The notes under the pieces are model-generated. The model had not been told where the DNA came from, did not search any database, and was given only the letters and a program-made list of their open reading frames with translations. A program made the position numbers and the translations under genes. A stretch of DNA of 33,122 bases from Oscillospiraceae bacterium (lineage in GTDB: Bacteria; Bacillota_A; Clostridia; Oscillospirales; Oscillospiraceae): assembly GCA_017516785.1 (NCBI GenBank), contig JAFXAV010000054.1, positions 1-33,122 on the forward strand, in the 5' to 3' direction. Below, one piece after another: positions 8,072 to 15,425 of the stretch (the first letter of the stretch is position 1; each line of letters opens with the position of its first letter).

Positions 8072-8080
8072 ATTATATCA
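8072..8080 (-). promoter_or_regulatory. Extended -10 promoter of the phosphatase-DUF2284 pair
   Basis: Read on the minus strand, TGA-TATAAT is a perfect -10 with an upstream TG; the -35 (TGGCAA or GGCAAA) is weak. Start of transcription near 8065 would leave a leader of about 22 nt. Confidence 0.6.
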
Positions 8081-8123
8081 CACCGGGGCGCAATTTGCCA
8101 CGATAACTTCAAAACATCGCCGC

Positions 8124-8507
8124 TCAGCTCAGAAGTTCTTCCGTCAGCCGGAGAATGTCCGGCGCAATCCGTTCCCGCTCCTTCTTCAAAACCCGGTTGT
8201 AGACAGGATAGGCCAGGGCGACCAGAACGATGCCTGCCAGGCCGGTGAGGATTCCAATGACCATGGCAAGATTACCCAGCAAGGTTCCCAGTTCAGTCAT
8301 GCACAGGCTCATACCGGTACCGAGAATCAACGCGCCGATGACACCCATGGCAATGGAGGCTGTCTGTGCTTTTTCAGTTGCAGAACGGTGGAGCTTTCTC
8401 AGTTTCTCCATTTTATTTTCTTCCCTGGGCAGGTATTTCTGCCGGATATGCTCCACCTCCTGCTTCTGAGCGGCGGAGTAGGTATATTCAAAAACCTGAT
8501 TATCCAT
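8124..8507 (-). CDS. Small two-helix membrane protein, paralogue of the 11232-11594 product
   Basis: The 127-residue protein has a charged, probably helical N-terminal half (about 1-48) and two membrane segments around 50-71 and 80-103. A short charged tail, APDILRLTEELL, follows. It aligns with the protein at 11232-11594: GTGMSLCMTELG against GAGMSLVMTEIG, AYPVYNRVL against TYPIHKKIL, and the tail against APQILQLSEKLM. I recall similar clostridial proteins being labelled dihydropteridine reductase, but nothing here supports an enzyme. It overlaps the preceding membrane gene by 8 nt, with GGAG 9 bp upstream of ATG 8507, so it is the last gene of the regulator-kinase operon. Function unknown. 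Confidence 0.8.
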   Translation of the reverse strand: MDNQVFEYTYSAAQKQEVEHIRQKYLPREENKMEKLRKLHRSATEKAQTASIAMGVIGALILGTGMSLCMTELGTLLGNLAMVIGILTGLAGIVLVALAYPVYNRVLKKERERIAPDILRLTEELLS

Positions 8508-9378
8508 TTTCTTTCTCCTGTATTTTTCTCAGTTCCCGGCTGCCCCGGCGGATCATATACACGCCCGTTGCGGACACCAGCAGACACACCGCGCAGCCGG
8601 TGGCTAGATTCATCCAGTGTTCCCAGCTTTCGCCGGTACCGAAGGTGTGCAAAAGTCCTGCCTGAAGGGAAAAAATTGCAAAAAAGGCCTGGGACAGTTC
8701 CATCATCCGCACCGAAGAATCGACGGGATGGGTATGCTTCCGGTCTCTGGCAATGTCAATAAAGCTGGAGATCATTTTGTAAAAGGCAAAGGCCGCTGTG
8801 GCGATAATCATGATTTCGCCGTGTTCTTCCACTCTATTCCAATTGACCATCTGGAATACAATTCCGATCAGGGTCAGGTGCATCAAAAGCATCAGCACAC
8901 CGCAGAGGCGATAGGATTTCCACTGTTTGGAAATGCTGCCGGGTTTCTTGCGGCGGAGAATCTGAAACAGCTGAATCATCGCCTGGGTAAAGTTATAGAT
9001 GCCGTCTGCGCCGATCCAGGCAGAACCGATCACCACGCCGGAGACAATCTTGAAAATGCCGTAGGCGAAGTTGATGCACTGTTCAAAGTAAAGTTCCAGT
9101 TTGAAATGCAGCTCTTTGTTTTTCAGTGCTGCTTTGATCTTATGATGGCGTTCCAGCCAGTTTTTGGTTCCTTTAACGGTGGAAGGCAGCTTGATACAGA
9201 TGGCCGTCAGCAGATAGGCGGACAGCGCGTACAGAACATAGGCAGAAATGCTCTTTTCCAGTCCCTGGACAAATACCCAGATCAGCGCCGCGCCGCAGCC
9301 GAGAAAGAGCGGAATTTCCAACCATGCAGGAAGAGGAAAAATCCTTCTGACTACGGTTTTCCAATCAATTTTCTTCAT
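8500..9378 (-). CDS. Polytopic membrane protein of unknown function
   Basis: The 292-residue protein has roughly seven or eight hydrophobic segments. The clearest are near 19-39, 43-64, 103-123, 156-178, 187-209, 226-248 and 257-279. A basic loop, VKGTKNWLERHHKIKAALKNK, follows the second segment. I recognise no family motif. It begins 1 bp after the histidine kinase stop and overlaps the next small membrane gene, so all four genes of this unit are tightly coupled. Two-component systems with membrane proteins in the same operon often regulate or sense envelope stress or export, but the role here is inference only. Confidence 0.75.
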   Translation of the reverse strand: MKKIDWKTVVRRIFPLPAWLEIPLFLGCGAALIWVFVQGLEKSISAYVLYALSAYLLTAICIKLPSTVKGTKNWLERHHKIKAALKNKELHFKLELYFEQCINFAYGIFKIVSGVVIGSAWIGADGIYNFTQAMIQLFQILRRKKPGSISKQWKSYRLCGVLMLLMHLTLIGIVFQMVNWNRVEEHGEIMIIATAAFAFYKMISSFIDIARDRKHTHPVDSSVRMMELSQAFFAIFSLQAGLLHTFGTGESWEHWMNLATGCAVCLLVSATGVYMIRRGSRELRKIQEKENG

Positions 9379-9379
9379 C

Positions 9380-10450
9380 TTACTGCCTCCGGATCTTCAC
9401 CGTAAAGGTGCTTCCCTGACCATAGACACTCTGGACAGAAATCTCGCCGTTCAGAATGTCCACCACCCGCTTCACAAGGGCCAGGCCCAGGCCGTTGCCC
9501 TGGGTGGCACGGGAAGTGTCCCCCTGATAGAATTTTTCGAAGATGTGCTGTCCCACCTCTGGCTTGATGCCGCAGCCGGTATCGCTGACGGAGACAACCA
9601 CCTGATCGCCTTCGGTTTTCAGAGTCATGCCGATGGTACCGCCCTCGGGGGTGAATTTCACCGCATTGGAAATCAGATTGTTCCACACAAGGCTCAAAAG
9701 CTCCGGATCGGAACGGATGCGGACATCGTCCTCAATATCTGTTTCGATGTTCAAATTTTTCTTCTCCCAGATATCCTCAAACTGCAGCAGGCTTTCGCAG
9801 AGCTGCTCCCCCAGGTCGAATTCTGAAGGCTGGGGGAAAATCTGCTGATTTTCCAGTTTGTTCAGCTTCAGAATGTTGGTAATCAGCTGAGCCAGCCGCC
9901 TGGAGGCATCGGAAATCGCCTTGGCATACTCATTCTTCTCTTCTTCGCTGATGCCGGGCCGCTGGAGCATGGTGGCATAGTTGCCCATCACCGCCAGAGG
10001 GGTCTTCAGTTCATGGGACACGTTTGCAATAAAGTCCGTCCGGAGAGTCTCAGTGCCCTGAAGCTCGGCGGTCATTTTGTTAAAGCATCGGATGATCTCA
10101 TTGAAGCCGGTCTCGCCGCCAAAATCCTTCACAGGCTCAATCCGGACAGAGAAATCTCCCTGCATGATTTTTTCTGCCGCCGTGAGAATCTGTCTGACGG
10201 GACGGTCCACCATGTACTTCCGGCGGATATAGTCGATGGTGCCGGAAAGAAATGTGATCAGCAGCACATTACCGAAGGTCAGCTTGGCCGCATCGCCAAT
10301 GTTTTCACTGGTAAGCTCCAGACCCATGGAATTGGAAAGCGTCCTCACGAACAACATCATGCAGCAGGTAACCACAAAGGCCACCAGCAGGAAAAAGACC
10401 ACATAATTGTTGACCGCCCGGAGGGCCTGCTTGTAGCTGGGCCTTTTCAT
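9380..10450 (-). CDS. Sensor histidine kinase with HAMP domain
   Basis: The 356-residue kinase has two membrane segments (about 17-38 and 57-77) separated by only about 18 residues. It therefore probably senses within the membrane or through a partner. A HAMP domain (about 78-132) and the dimerisation helix with H146 in NVSHELKTPLAV follow. The ATPase domain has the N-box NNLISNAVKF, a complete G1 box VSDTGCGI, an F-box FEKFYQGD and G2 NGLGLALVK. The short sensor loop resembles intramembrane-sensing kinases, and the two membrane proteins encoded directly downstream could be the sensing partners. Its start overlaps the regulator stop by 4 nt. Confidence 0.92.
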   Translation of the reverse strand: MKRPSYKQALRAVNNYVVFFLLVAFVVTCCMMLFVRTLSNSMGLELTSENIGDAAKLTFGNVLLITFLSGTIDYIRRKYMVDRPVRQILTAAEKIMQGDFSVRIEPVKDFGGETGFNEIIRCFNKMTAELQGTETLRTDFIANVSHELKTPLAVMGNYATMLQRPGISEEEKNEYAKAISDASRRLAQLITNILKLNKLENQQIFPQPSEFDLGEQLCESLLQFEDIWEKKNLNIETDIEDDVRIRSDPELLSLVWNNLISNAVKFTPEGGTIGMTLKTEGDQVVVSVSDTGCGIKPEVGQHIFEKFYQGDTSRATQGNGLGLALVKRVVDILNGEISVQSVYGQGSTFTVKIRRQ

Positions 10451-11118
10451 TTGATCACCGCCTTGTAGCCAAGACCGTGGACGGTCTTGATTTCAAAATC
10501 CTCGCAATGGGACAGCTTGCTTCTGAGCTTGGTCATATACACATCCACCGCTCTGGGGGCAGTGTCCGTGTCCACGTCCCAGAATTCATCCATCAGCTGC
10601 TGACGGGTGAAGGTCTTCTTGGGGTAGGACAGGAGCTTGTAGAGAATGTTGAACTCCCGATTGGTCAGATTAATTTCCTCGCCGTTCAGTTCTGCGATAT
10701 GCTCATCCATGTCCATGGTAAAGCCGCCCACCTCCAGTTTCCGGGAGGATGCGATCTTCGCCCGGCGCAGCAGCGCGCCGATTCTCAGAAACATCTCGTC
10801 CAGGTCGATGGGTTTGACCATGTAATCATCGGCGCCGATGCGGTAACCCCGCTGCTTGGATGCAAAGTCATCCCGGGCGGTCATAAAGAGAATGGGGATA
10901 TTTTCATTGAGAGAACGCACCGTCCGGACAAACTCAAAGCCGTCGATGCCGGGCATCATGATATCCGACACGATCAGATCAAACATGGTGCCGTACATGG
11001 CATCATAGGCTTCATTCGCGCTGAGGCAGCCGGTAGCCTTGTAGCCGCTGCTGTTTAAGAAAGCGCACACTGTGCGGTTTAAGTCCTTATCGTCTTCCAC
11101 AACCAGAATCTGAAACAT
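10447..11118 (-). CDS. OmpR-family response regulator
   Basis: The 223-residue regulator has a receiver domain with E8, D9/D10, phospho-acceptor D52 in IVSDIMMPGIDG, Thr in LFMTARDD and Lys in YMVKPID. The winged-helix domain has LTNREFNILYKLLSYPKKTFTRQQL and the recognition region RAVDVYMTKLRSKL, ending KTVHGLGYKAVI. It is the first gene of a four-gene minus-strand operon: regulator, kinase and two membrane proteins. ATG 11118 is preceded by GGAGG (11125-11129 on the plus strand). A TATAAT promoter with a 16-bp palindrome lies just upstream. Target genes are unknown. Confidence 0.93.
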   Translation of the reverse strand: MFQILVVEDDKDLNRTVCAFLNSSGYKATGCLSANEAYDAMYGTMFDLIVSDIMMPGIDGFEFVRTVRSLNENIPILFMTARDDFASKQRGYRIGADDYMVKPIDLDEMFLRIGALLRRAKIASSRKLEVGGFTMDMDEHIAELNGEEINLTNREFNILYKLLSYPKKTFTRQQLMDEFWDVDTDTAPRAVDVYMTKLRSKLSHCEDFEIKTVHGLGYKAVIK

Positions 11119-11144
11119 AATATACCTCCGGGATCATTTTATCT

Positions 11145-11173
11145 ATTATACAGTCTAACACTCGAATGTTAAA
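11145..11173 (-). promoter_or_regulatory. Promoter with palindromic operator candidate for the second two-component operon
   Basis: On the minus strand a perfect TATAAT (11145-11150) lies 17 bp from TTTAAC (11168-11173). The spacer and -35 are covered by TAACACTCGAATGTTA (11156-11171), palindromic at 14 of 16 positions. A protein bound there would block polymerase. OmpR-type regulators usually bind direct repeats, so the binder may be another factor. Confidence 0.6.
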
Positions 11174-11201
11174 GTTTTGTTTGAGTTTTCCCGGAATATA
11201 A

Positions 11202-11227
11202 AAAAACGGAGCTGCTGCTCCGTTTTT
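11202..11227 (-). terminator. Terminator of the 11232-11594 gene
   Basis: AAAAACGGAGC (11202-11212) and GCTCCGTTTTT (11217-11227) form a perfect 11-bp stem with a TGCT loop, 4 bp past the stop codon on the minus strand. It separates this gene from the regulator-kinase operon. Confidence 0.85.
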
Positions 11228-11231
11228 CATT

Positions 11232-11594
11232 TTACTTGTTCATAAGTTTTTCGCTGAGCTGCAGGATCTGGGGTGCAAACTTCTGCTTCCGGGAAGCGAG
11301 AATCTTCTTATGGATGGGATAGGTACTGCAGACCATCGCAAGACCCACCACGCCCACGCAGATGCCGGGAACCATGGTGGCATCGCCCATGCCGATGATC
11401 TGGCCGATTTCGGTCATCACCAGGCTCATGCCTGCGCCCATGACGATGGCACCCAGGGGGCCGTACACATAGGCAAACACATTGGCAGGCTTCTTAACTT
11501 TTGCATCCAGTTCCTTCAGAGCATCCAGCTCGGTGTGCTTGGTCTCAGTATACTGGGAACGAATCTTCTGAACAATAAATTCCTGATCTTTCAT
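11232..11594 (-). CDS. Small two-helix membrane protein, paralogue of the 8124-8507 product
   Basis: The 120-residue protein has a charged N-terminal half of about 37 residues and two membrane segments near 40-62 and 70-93. A basic tail ends APQILQLSEKLMNK. It is clearly related to the small membrane protein at the far end of the neighbouring two-component operon; the GxGMSLxMTE(I/L)G block between the helices is the most conserved. Start ATG 11594 has GGAG upstream (plus-strand CTCC near 11604). It is monocistronic, ending in its own terminator. Function unknown; regulation by the adjacent system is plausible but not shown. Confidence 0.8.
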   Translation of the reverse strand: MKDQEFIVQKIRSQYTETKHTELDALKELDAKVKKPANVFAYVYGPLGAIVMGAGMSLVMTEIGQIIGMGDATMVPGICVGVVGLAMVCSTYPIHKKILASRKQKFAPQILQLSEKLMNK

Positions 11595-11723
11595 AATTTG
11601 GTCTCCTTATCTATGGCGCTTTGTTTTTCGTTATGGCCATATTCTAAAGGACACCAATTTCCGAAATGCTTATGAAATGTTTGAGAAATATTAATTATTA
11701 TAAACCTTCAGGATATTAAAATT

Positions 11724-11761
11724 CCCCGGACTTATGAGGGCGAACCCTCATAAGTCCGGGG
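11724..11761 (-). terminator. Long perfect hairpin downstream of the sugar-binding protein gene
   Basis: Seventeen base pairs, CCCCGGACTTATGAGGG (11724-11740) with CCCTCATAAGTCCGGGG (11745-11761), enclose a 4-nt loop, 70 bp beyond the stop on the minus strand. The following minus-strand sequence (AATTTTAATA) is only moderately T-rich. It may therefore terminate transcription or protect the mRNA 3' end. The rest of the 11595-11830 gap is AT-rich with no gene. Confidence 0.7.
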
Positions 11762-11830
11762 TGATACAACGTTTATCAATTAATTAAAATTGATCGTATA
11801 GGGAAAACTGGATATCAGGGGGATTGAATA

Positions 11831-12814
11831 TTAGCCAGCGTAGTACTGGTCGACATTCTCAGCGGTAACCAGGACGAAGGGAACAACGTAGTTGCTCTCA
11901 ACAGTCTCGCCCTTGATTGCCAGCAGGATGCACTCGATGCCCTGGAGGACCTGGCCAGCGCCGTCCTGCAGAACGGTAGCGCCCAGAGTGCCAGCCTTAA
12001 CCATGGACAGGGGGCCGGGGTTGCCGTCAACACCGATGCAGACGATGTCGGAACGGCCAGCGTCGTTACATGCCTGCTGTGCAGCGGAGGACATGTCGTC
12101 GTTGTCGCAGATGATGGCCTTCAGGTCGTCGCCGTACTGGGACATGTAGTCCAGAGCAGCGTTGACAGCCTTGTCAGCGGACCAGTCACAGGGAACGTCA
12201 GCAGCCAGAGTCCAGGCGTCAGACAGGACCTTCAGGATGCCTTCGCCGCGCTGAATCTGAGCGGAGTTGCCGATGATGCCCTGGCAGTGGACATAAACGC
12301 CACCTTCGGGAACCTTTTCCATGACGTAGTTACCCATCAGCTCGCCGGCGTAAACGTCGTCGGAGCCAACGTAGGTCAGAGCAACAGCATCAGTGCTGTC
12401 GGTCTTGGAGTTAACAACGATGACCTTGATGCCAGCATCGGCCATGCTGGTAACAGCGGGGTCGGAAGCGCCAGCTTCTGCGGGCAGGATCAGAACGTAG
12501 TCACAGCCCATGCTGATGCAGTTGGTAGCCAGGTCAACCTGCTTGTTGGGGTCGGTCTCGCCGTCCAGGATGCCAGTCCAGTCGTCGATCACGCCCTCAT
12601 CAACCAGTGCGTTCAGCTTCTCTTCTGCAGCGGTGTTGATGGAGTTGTGGAAAACGTCAACAATGTTCTTGGAGATGTAGCCAACAACGATCTTGCCGTC
12701 GCCGTTGACGTCGCCTGCCTTAGCTTCAGCAGGGGGAGTATTGGTTTCGCCGCCGCAAGCGACCAGAGCGAAGACCATAACGAGTGCCAGGATGGCAGCA
12801 ATAAACTTCTTCAT
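11831..12814 (-). CDS. Sugar ABC transporter substrate-binding lipoprotein (ribose/galactose type)
   Basis: The 327-residue protein has a lipoprotein signal, MKKFIAAILALVMVFALVAC, with lipid-modified C20. The type 1 periplasmic-binding fold follows: IVVGYISKNIVDVFHNSIN near 42-60, then VDLATNCISMGCDYVLILPAE, and later ICDNDDMSSAAQQACND and VCIGVDGNPG. It would capture an extracellular monosaccharide or polyol for the permease and ATPase encoded upstream. Start 12814 is chosen for the signal peptide and the AGGAGG just upstream; the frame extends 26 codons further without a ribosome binding site. Just after the linker is DVNGDGK, resembling part of a calcium loop. It is the last gene of the operon, separated from the permease by 92 bp containing a hairpin. 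Confidence 0.92.
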   Translation of the reverse strand: MKKFIAAILALVMVFALVACGGETNTPPAEAKAGDVNGDGKIVVGYISKNIVDVFHNSINTAAEEKLNALVDEGVIDDWTGILDGETDPNKQVDLATNCISMGCDYVLILPAEAGASDPAVTSMADAGIKVIVVNSKTDSTDAVALTYVGSDDVYAGELMGNYVMEKVPEGGVYVHCQGIIGNSAQIQRGEGILKVLSDAWTLAADVPCDWSADKAVNAALDYMSQYGDDLKAIICDNDDMSSAAQQACNDAGRSDIVCIGVDGNPGPLSMVKAGTLGATVLQDGAGQVLQGIECILLAIKGETVESNYVVPFVLVTAENVDQYYAG

Positions 12815-12866
12815 TTTTATCCTCCTATGATTTTGGATTTCATTTTCTGCAAACGTTGTATCGATC

Positions 12867-12885
12867 ACCGCTGGATCGCAGCGGT
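12867..12885 (-). other. Intercistronic hairpin before the binding-protein gene
   Basis: ACCGCTG (12867-12873) and CAGCGGT (12879-12885) form a 7-bp stem with a 5-nt loop and no T-tract. It is more likely an mRNA processing or stability element, raising binding-protein mRNA, than a terminator. Confidence 0.45.
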
Positions 12886-12906
12886 AATTCACATAAGTAA
12901 AAGGGA

Positions 12907-13884
12907 TCAGCGGTTCTTCTTGCTCATGGCCATGTTCAGCAGAACAGCCATGATGATGATGGCACCCTTGGTCAGGGACTGATAGTAGGAGTTGATGCCC
13001 AGGAAGTTCATGCCATTGTAGATGCAGCCGATGATGACGGCACCGATCAGAACGCCGATGGCAGTGGACTCACCGCCGGTGAAGGAGGTGCCGCCCAGAA
13101 CGCAGGCTGCGATGGCGTCGGTCTCATAGCCGACACCGATATTGGACTGTGCGGAACCGGTCTTTGCGGTGAAGACAACACCGGCGCAGCCAGCCAGCAG
13201 GCCGGAAATGGTGTAAACGAAAACCTTGACCCAGAACACGTTGACACCGGAAGCGATGGCAGCCTTTTCATTGCCGCCGACAGCATAGATGTAACGGCCC
13301 AGCTTGGTCCAGTGCATCAGGAAGTACATGATGACAACACACAGAACCAGGTAAACGATGGGCATGGGGATAGCGCCGAACAACTTGGCATTGTAAATGC
13401 CCTTGAAGACCACGTCGGTCATGGACTTGCCCTTACCGCCGGAGATGATCTGAGCCAGAGATCTGACGACCAGCTGCATGGACAGGGTGACGACGAAGGG
13501 GAACATGTTGAACTTAGCGATCAGAACACCGTTGACAAAACCGGTGAAGGTGGTCAGTGCCAGACCAATCAGGACTGCGGGCAGAACGCCCAGGCCCAGG
13601 TCGACCATTGCCCAGCCGCAGACACAGCTGATCAGAGCAAGCTGTGCGCCGACAGTCAGGTCGATACCGCCGGTGGTGATACACAGACACACGCCGTAGG
13701 CAATCAGGGTGTTGATGGAAATCTGAGTCAGGATGTTAGCAAAGTTGGAAACGGTCATGAACTTGGGTTCCATGATGGAGATCAGGATCAGCATCAGGAA
13801 CATGACAACGCCGATACCATACTTGCCCATAAAGGCTCTCATATTATCGGCTTTAGCGGGATCTTTAACAATCGTATTTCTCAT
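12907..13884 (-). CDS. Sugar ABC transporter permease (RbsC-like)
   Basis: The 325-residue integral membrane protein of the branched-chain/ribose permease family has about eight to ten hydrophobic segments. It carries the family blocks GGIDLTVGAQLAL near residue 72 and YAVGGNEKAAIASGVNV, where the EAA-like loop contacts the ATPase. A later block is ETDAIAACVLGGTSFTGGEST. I choose ATG 13884 (MRNTIVKD), which has GGAG 12 bp upstream. The frame continues upstream to a TTG at 13917 overlapping the ATPase gene, with no good ribosome binding site. Only one permease gene is present, so it would act as a homodimer. Substrate is unresolved. Confidence 0.9.
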   Translation of the reverse strand: MRNTIVKDPAKADNMRAFMGKYGIGVVMFLMLILISIMEPKFMTVSNFANILTQISINTLIAYGVCLCITTGGIDLTVGAQLALISCVCGWAMVDLGLGVLPAVLIGLALTTFTGFVNGVLIAKFNMFPFVVTLSMQLVVRSLAQIISGGKGKSMTDVVFKGIYNAKLFGAIPMPIVYLVLCVVIMYFLMHWTKLGRYIYAVGGNEKAAIASGVNVFWVKVFVYTISGLLAGCAGVVFTAKTGSAQSNIGVGYETDAIAACVLGGTSFTGGESTAIGVLIGAVIIGCIYNGMNFLGINSYYQSLTKGAIIIMAVLLNMAMSKKNR

Positions 13885-13906
13885 AAACTGCACACACTCC
13901 GTTCTG

Positions 13907-15409
13907 TTATTGGCCAAATTCCTTGGCGAGAATGTCTTCCTGTGTTACCTTGCCGCTGAGGATGTCTGCGCGCTTGAACTCGCCGTTGAGCTTGCCTTCG
14001 TAGTAGATCAGCACACGGTCGCTCATGCCCATGATTTCGGGCAGCTCGGAGGAGATCAGCAGGATTGCCATGCCTTCTCCGGCGAACTTGGACATCAGGC
14101 GGTAGATTTCTGCCTTTGCACCGACGTCAACACCGCGGGTGGGTTCGTCCAGAATCAGCAGCTTGGGATTGGACATGATCCACTTTGCGATGACGACCTT
14201 CTGCTGGTTACCGCCGGAGAGGGACATTGCGTTAGCCTCAATACTTGCAGCCTTCAGAGTCAGGATCTTGCCGGACTCGGTGCATTCCTGCTTCTCGCGC
14301 TTCTGGTTCAGCAGCAGGCCCTTCTGGCGGTACTTCAGATTCGGCAGGGACATGTTTTCACGGATGGAACGCATCAGGCACAGGCCGTAATCTTTACGGT
14401 CTTCGTTGACCATACAGATGCCGTTGTCGATGGCATGACGGGGGTTCTTGGGCTTGAGGGTCTTGCCGTTGATCTTCATGGTGCCGGAACGCAGGGGATC
14501 CATGCCGAAGATGGCGCGGGCAGTTTCGCTTCGGCCGGAGCCGACCAGACCGGACAGGCCAACGATTTCGCCAGCGCGGATCTGCATGGTGATGTCGGTA
14601 AAGCCCTTGCCGGTGAGGCCTTCGCACTCGAAGACAACATCGCCGAACTCAACATCGGTACGGGGATAGATGTTTTCAACAGCGCGGCCAACCATCTGCG
14701 CGATCAGCCAGTCCTTGTCCAGGCCTTCGACATTTGCGGAGTCGATGTACATGCCGTCACGGAAGATGGAAACACGGTCGCAGATGGTGTAGATCTCTTC
14801 CATACGGTGGGAGATGTAGATGACGGAAACGCCCTTGGCCTTCACGTCACGGATGACCTGGAACAGGTGCTCGGTTTCTTCGCTGTCCAGGGAAGAGGTG
14901 GGCTCGTCCATGATGATCATCTTTGCATCAAAGGAAGCGGCCTTGATGATTTCGACCATCTGCATCTGAGCCAGGGTCAGGTCGCGCATCTGGGTGGTGG
15001 CAGGAATCTTGAATCCGAAATTATCCAGCAGTTCCTGTGCCTTGCGGTTCTGTTCCTTCTTGTTCAGGAAAATGCCCTGCATGCTCTCGCGCTTCAGGAA
15101 AATGTTTTCGGCAATGGTCAGGAAGGGTTCGGGATTCAGCTCCTGATGGATCATGGAAATGCCCTGACGAATGGCATCCATGGGGGTTTTGGCCGAATAG
15201 GGTTTGCCCAGATACTCAACAGTACCGGAATCCTGCTGATGCAGACCGCAGACGATCTTCATCAGGGTGGACTTGCCTGCGCCGTTTTCGCCGACCAGTG
15301 CAAGCACTTCGCCTTCGTAAACGGTCAGCTCGACATCCTTCAGTGCCTGCGTACCGCCGAAGCGTTTTGAGATTCCTTCACATCGCAAAAGAACCTTTTG
15401 GTTTCCCAT
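13907..15409 (-). CDS. Sugar ABC transporter ATP-binding protein, two-domain (RbsA/MglA-like)
   Basis: The 500-residue protein fuses two ATPase domains. Domain 1 has Walker [10 protein letters not shown] near 40-48, Q-loop MIHQELNP and Walker B MIIMDEPTSSL, with a deviant signature LTLAQMQMVEI where LSxGQ is usual. Domain 2 has the degenerate Walker A typical of the family (GLVGSGRSE), signature LSGGNQQKV and Walker [18 protein letters not shown] 15409 has a strong AAGGAGG upstream and follows the kinase stop by 16 bp. It energises uptake through the adjacent permease. Confidence 0.93.
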   Translation of the reverse strand: MGNQKVLLRCEGISKRFGGTQALKDVELTVYEGEVLALVGENGAGKSTLMKIVCGLHQQDSGTVEYLGKPYSAKTPMDAIRQGISMIHQELNPEPFLTIAENIFLKRESMQGIFLNKKEQNRKAQELLDNFGFKIPATTQMRDLTLAQMQMVEIIKAASFDAKMIIMDEPTSSLDSEETEHLFQVIRDVKAKGVSVIYISHRMEEIYTICDRVSIFRDGMYIDSANVEGLDKDWLIAQMVGRAVENIYPRTDVEFGDVVFECEGLTGKGFTDITMQIRAGEIVGLSGLVGSGRSETARAIFGMDPLRSGTMKINGKTLKPKNPRHAIDNGICMVNEDRKDYGLCLMRSIRENMSLPNLKYRQKGLLLNQKREKQECTESGKILTLKAASIEANAMSLSGGNQQKVVIAKWIMSNPKLLILDEPTRGVDVGAKAEIYRLMSKFAGEGMAILLISSELPEIMGMSDRVLIYYEGKLNGEFKRADILSGKVTQEDILAKEFGQ

Positions 15410-15425
15410 ATTATTCCTCCTTCTT

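Noticed and set aside
8124..8507. Dihydropteridine reductase label for the small membrane proteins
   Set aside because: I recall the name being attached to similar sequences, but there is no nucleotide- or flavin-binding motif; the proteins are mainly two membrane helices.
12815..12892. 26-residue upstream extension of the sugar-binding protein
   Set aside because: It would bury the lipoprotein signal peptide and has no ribosome binding site, whereas AGGAGG precedes ATG 12814.
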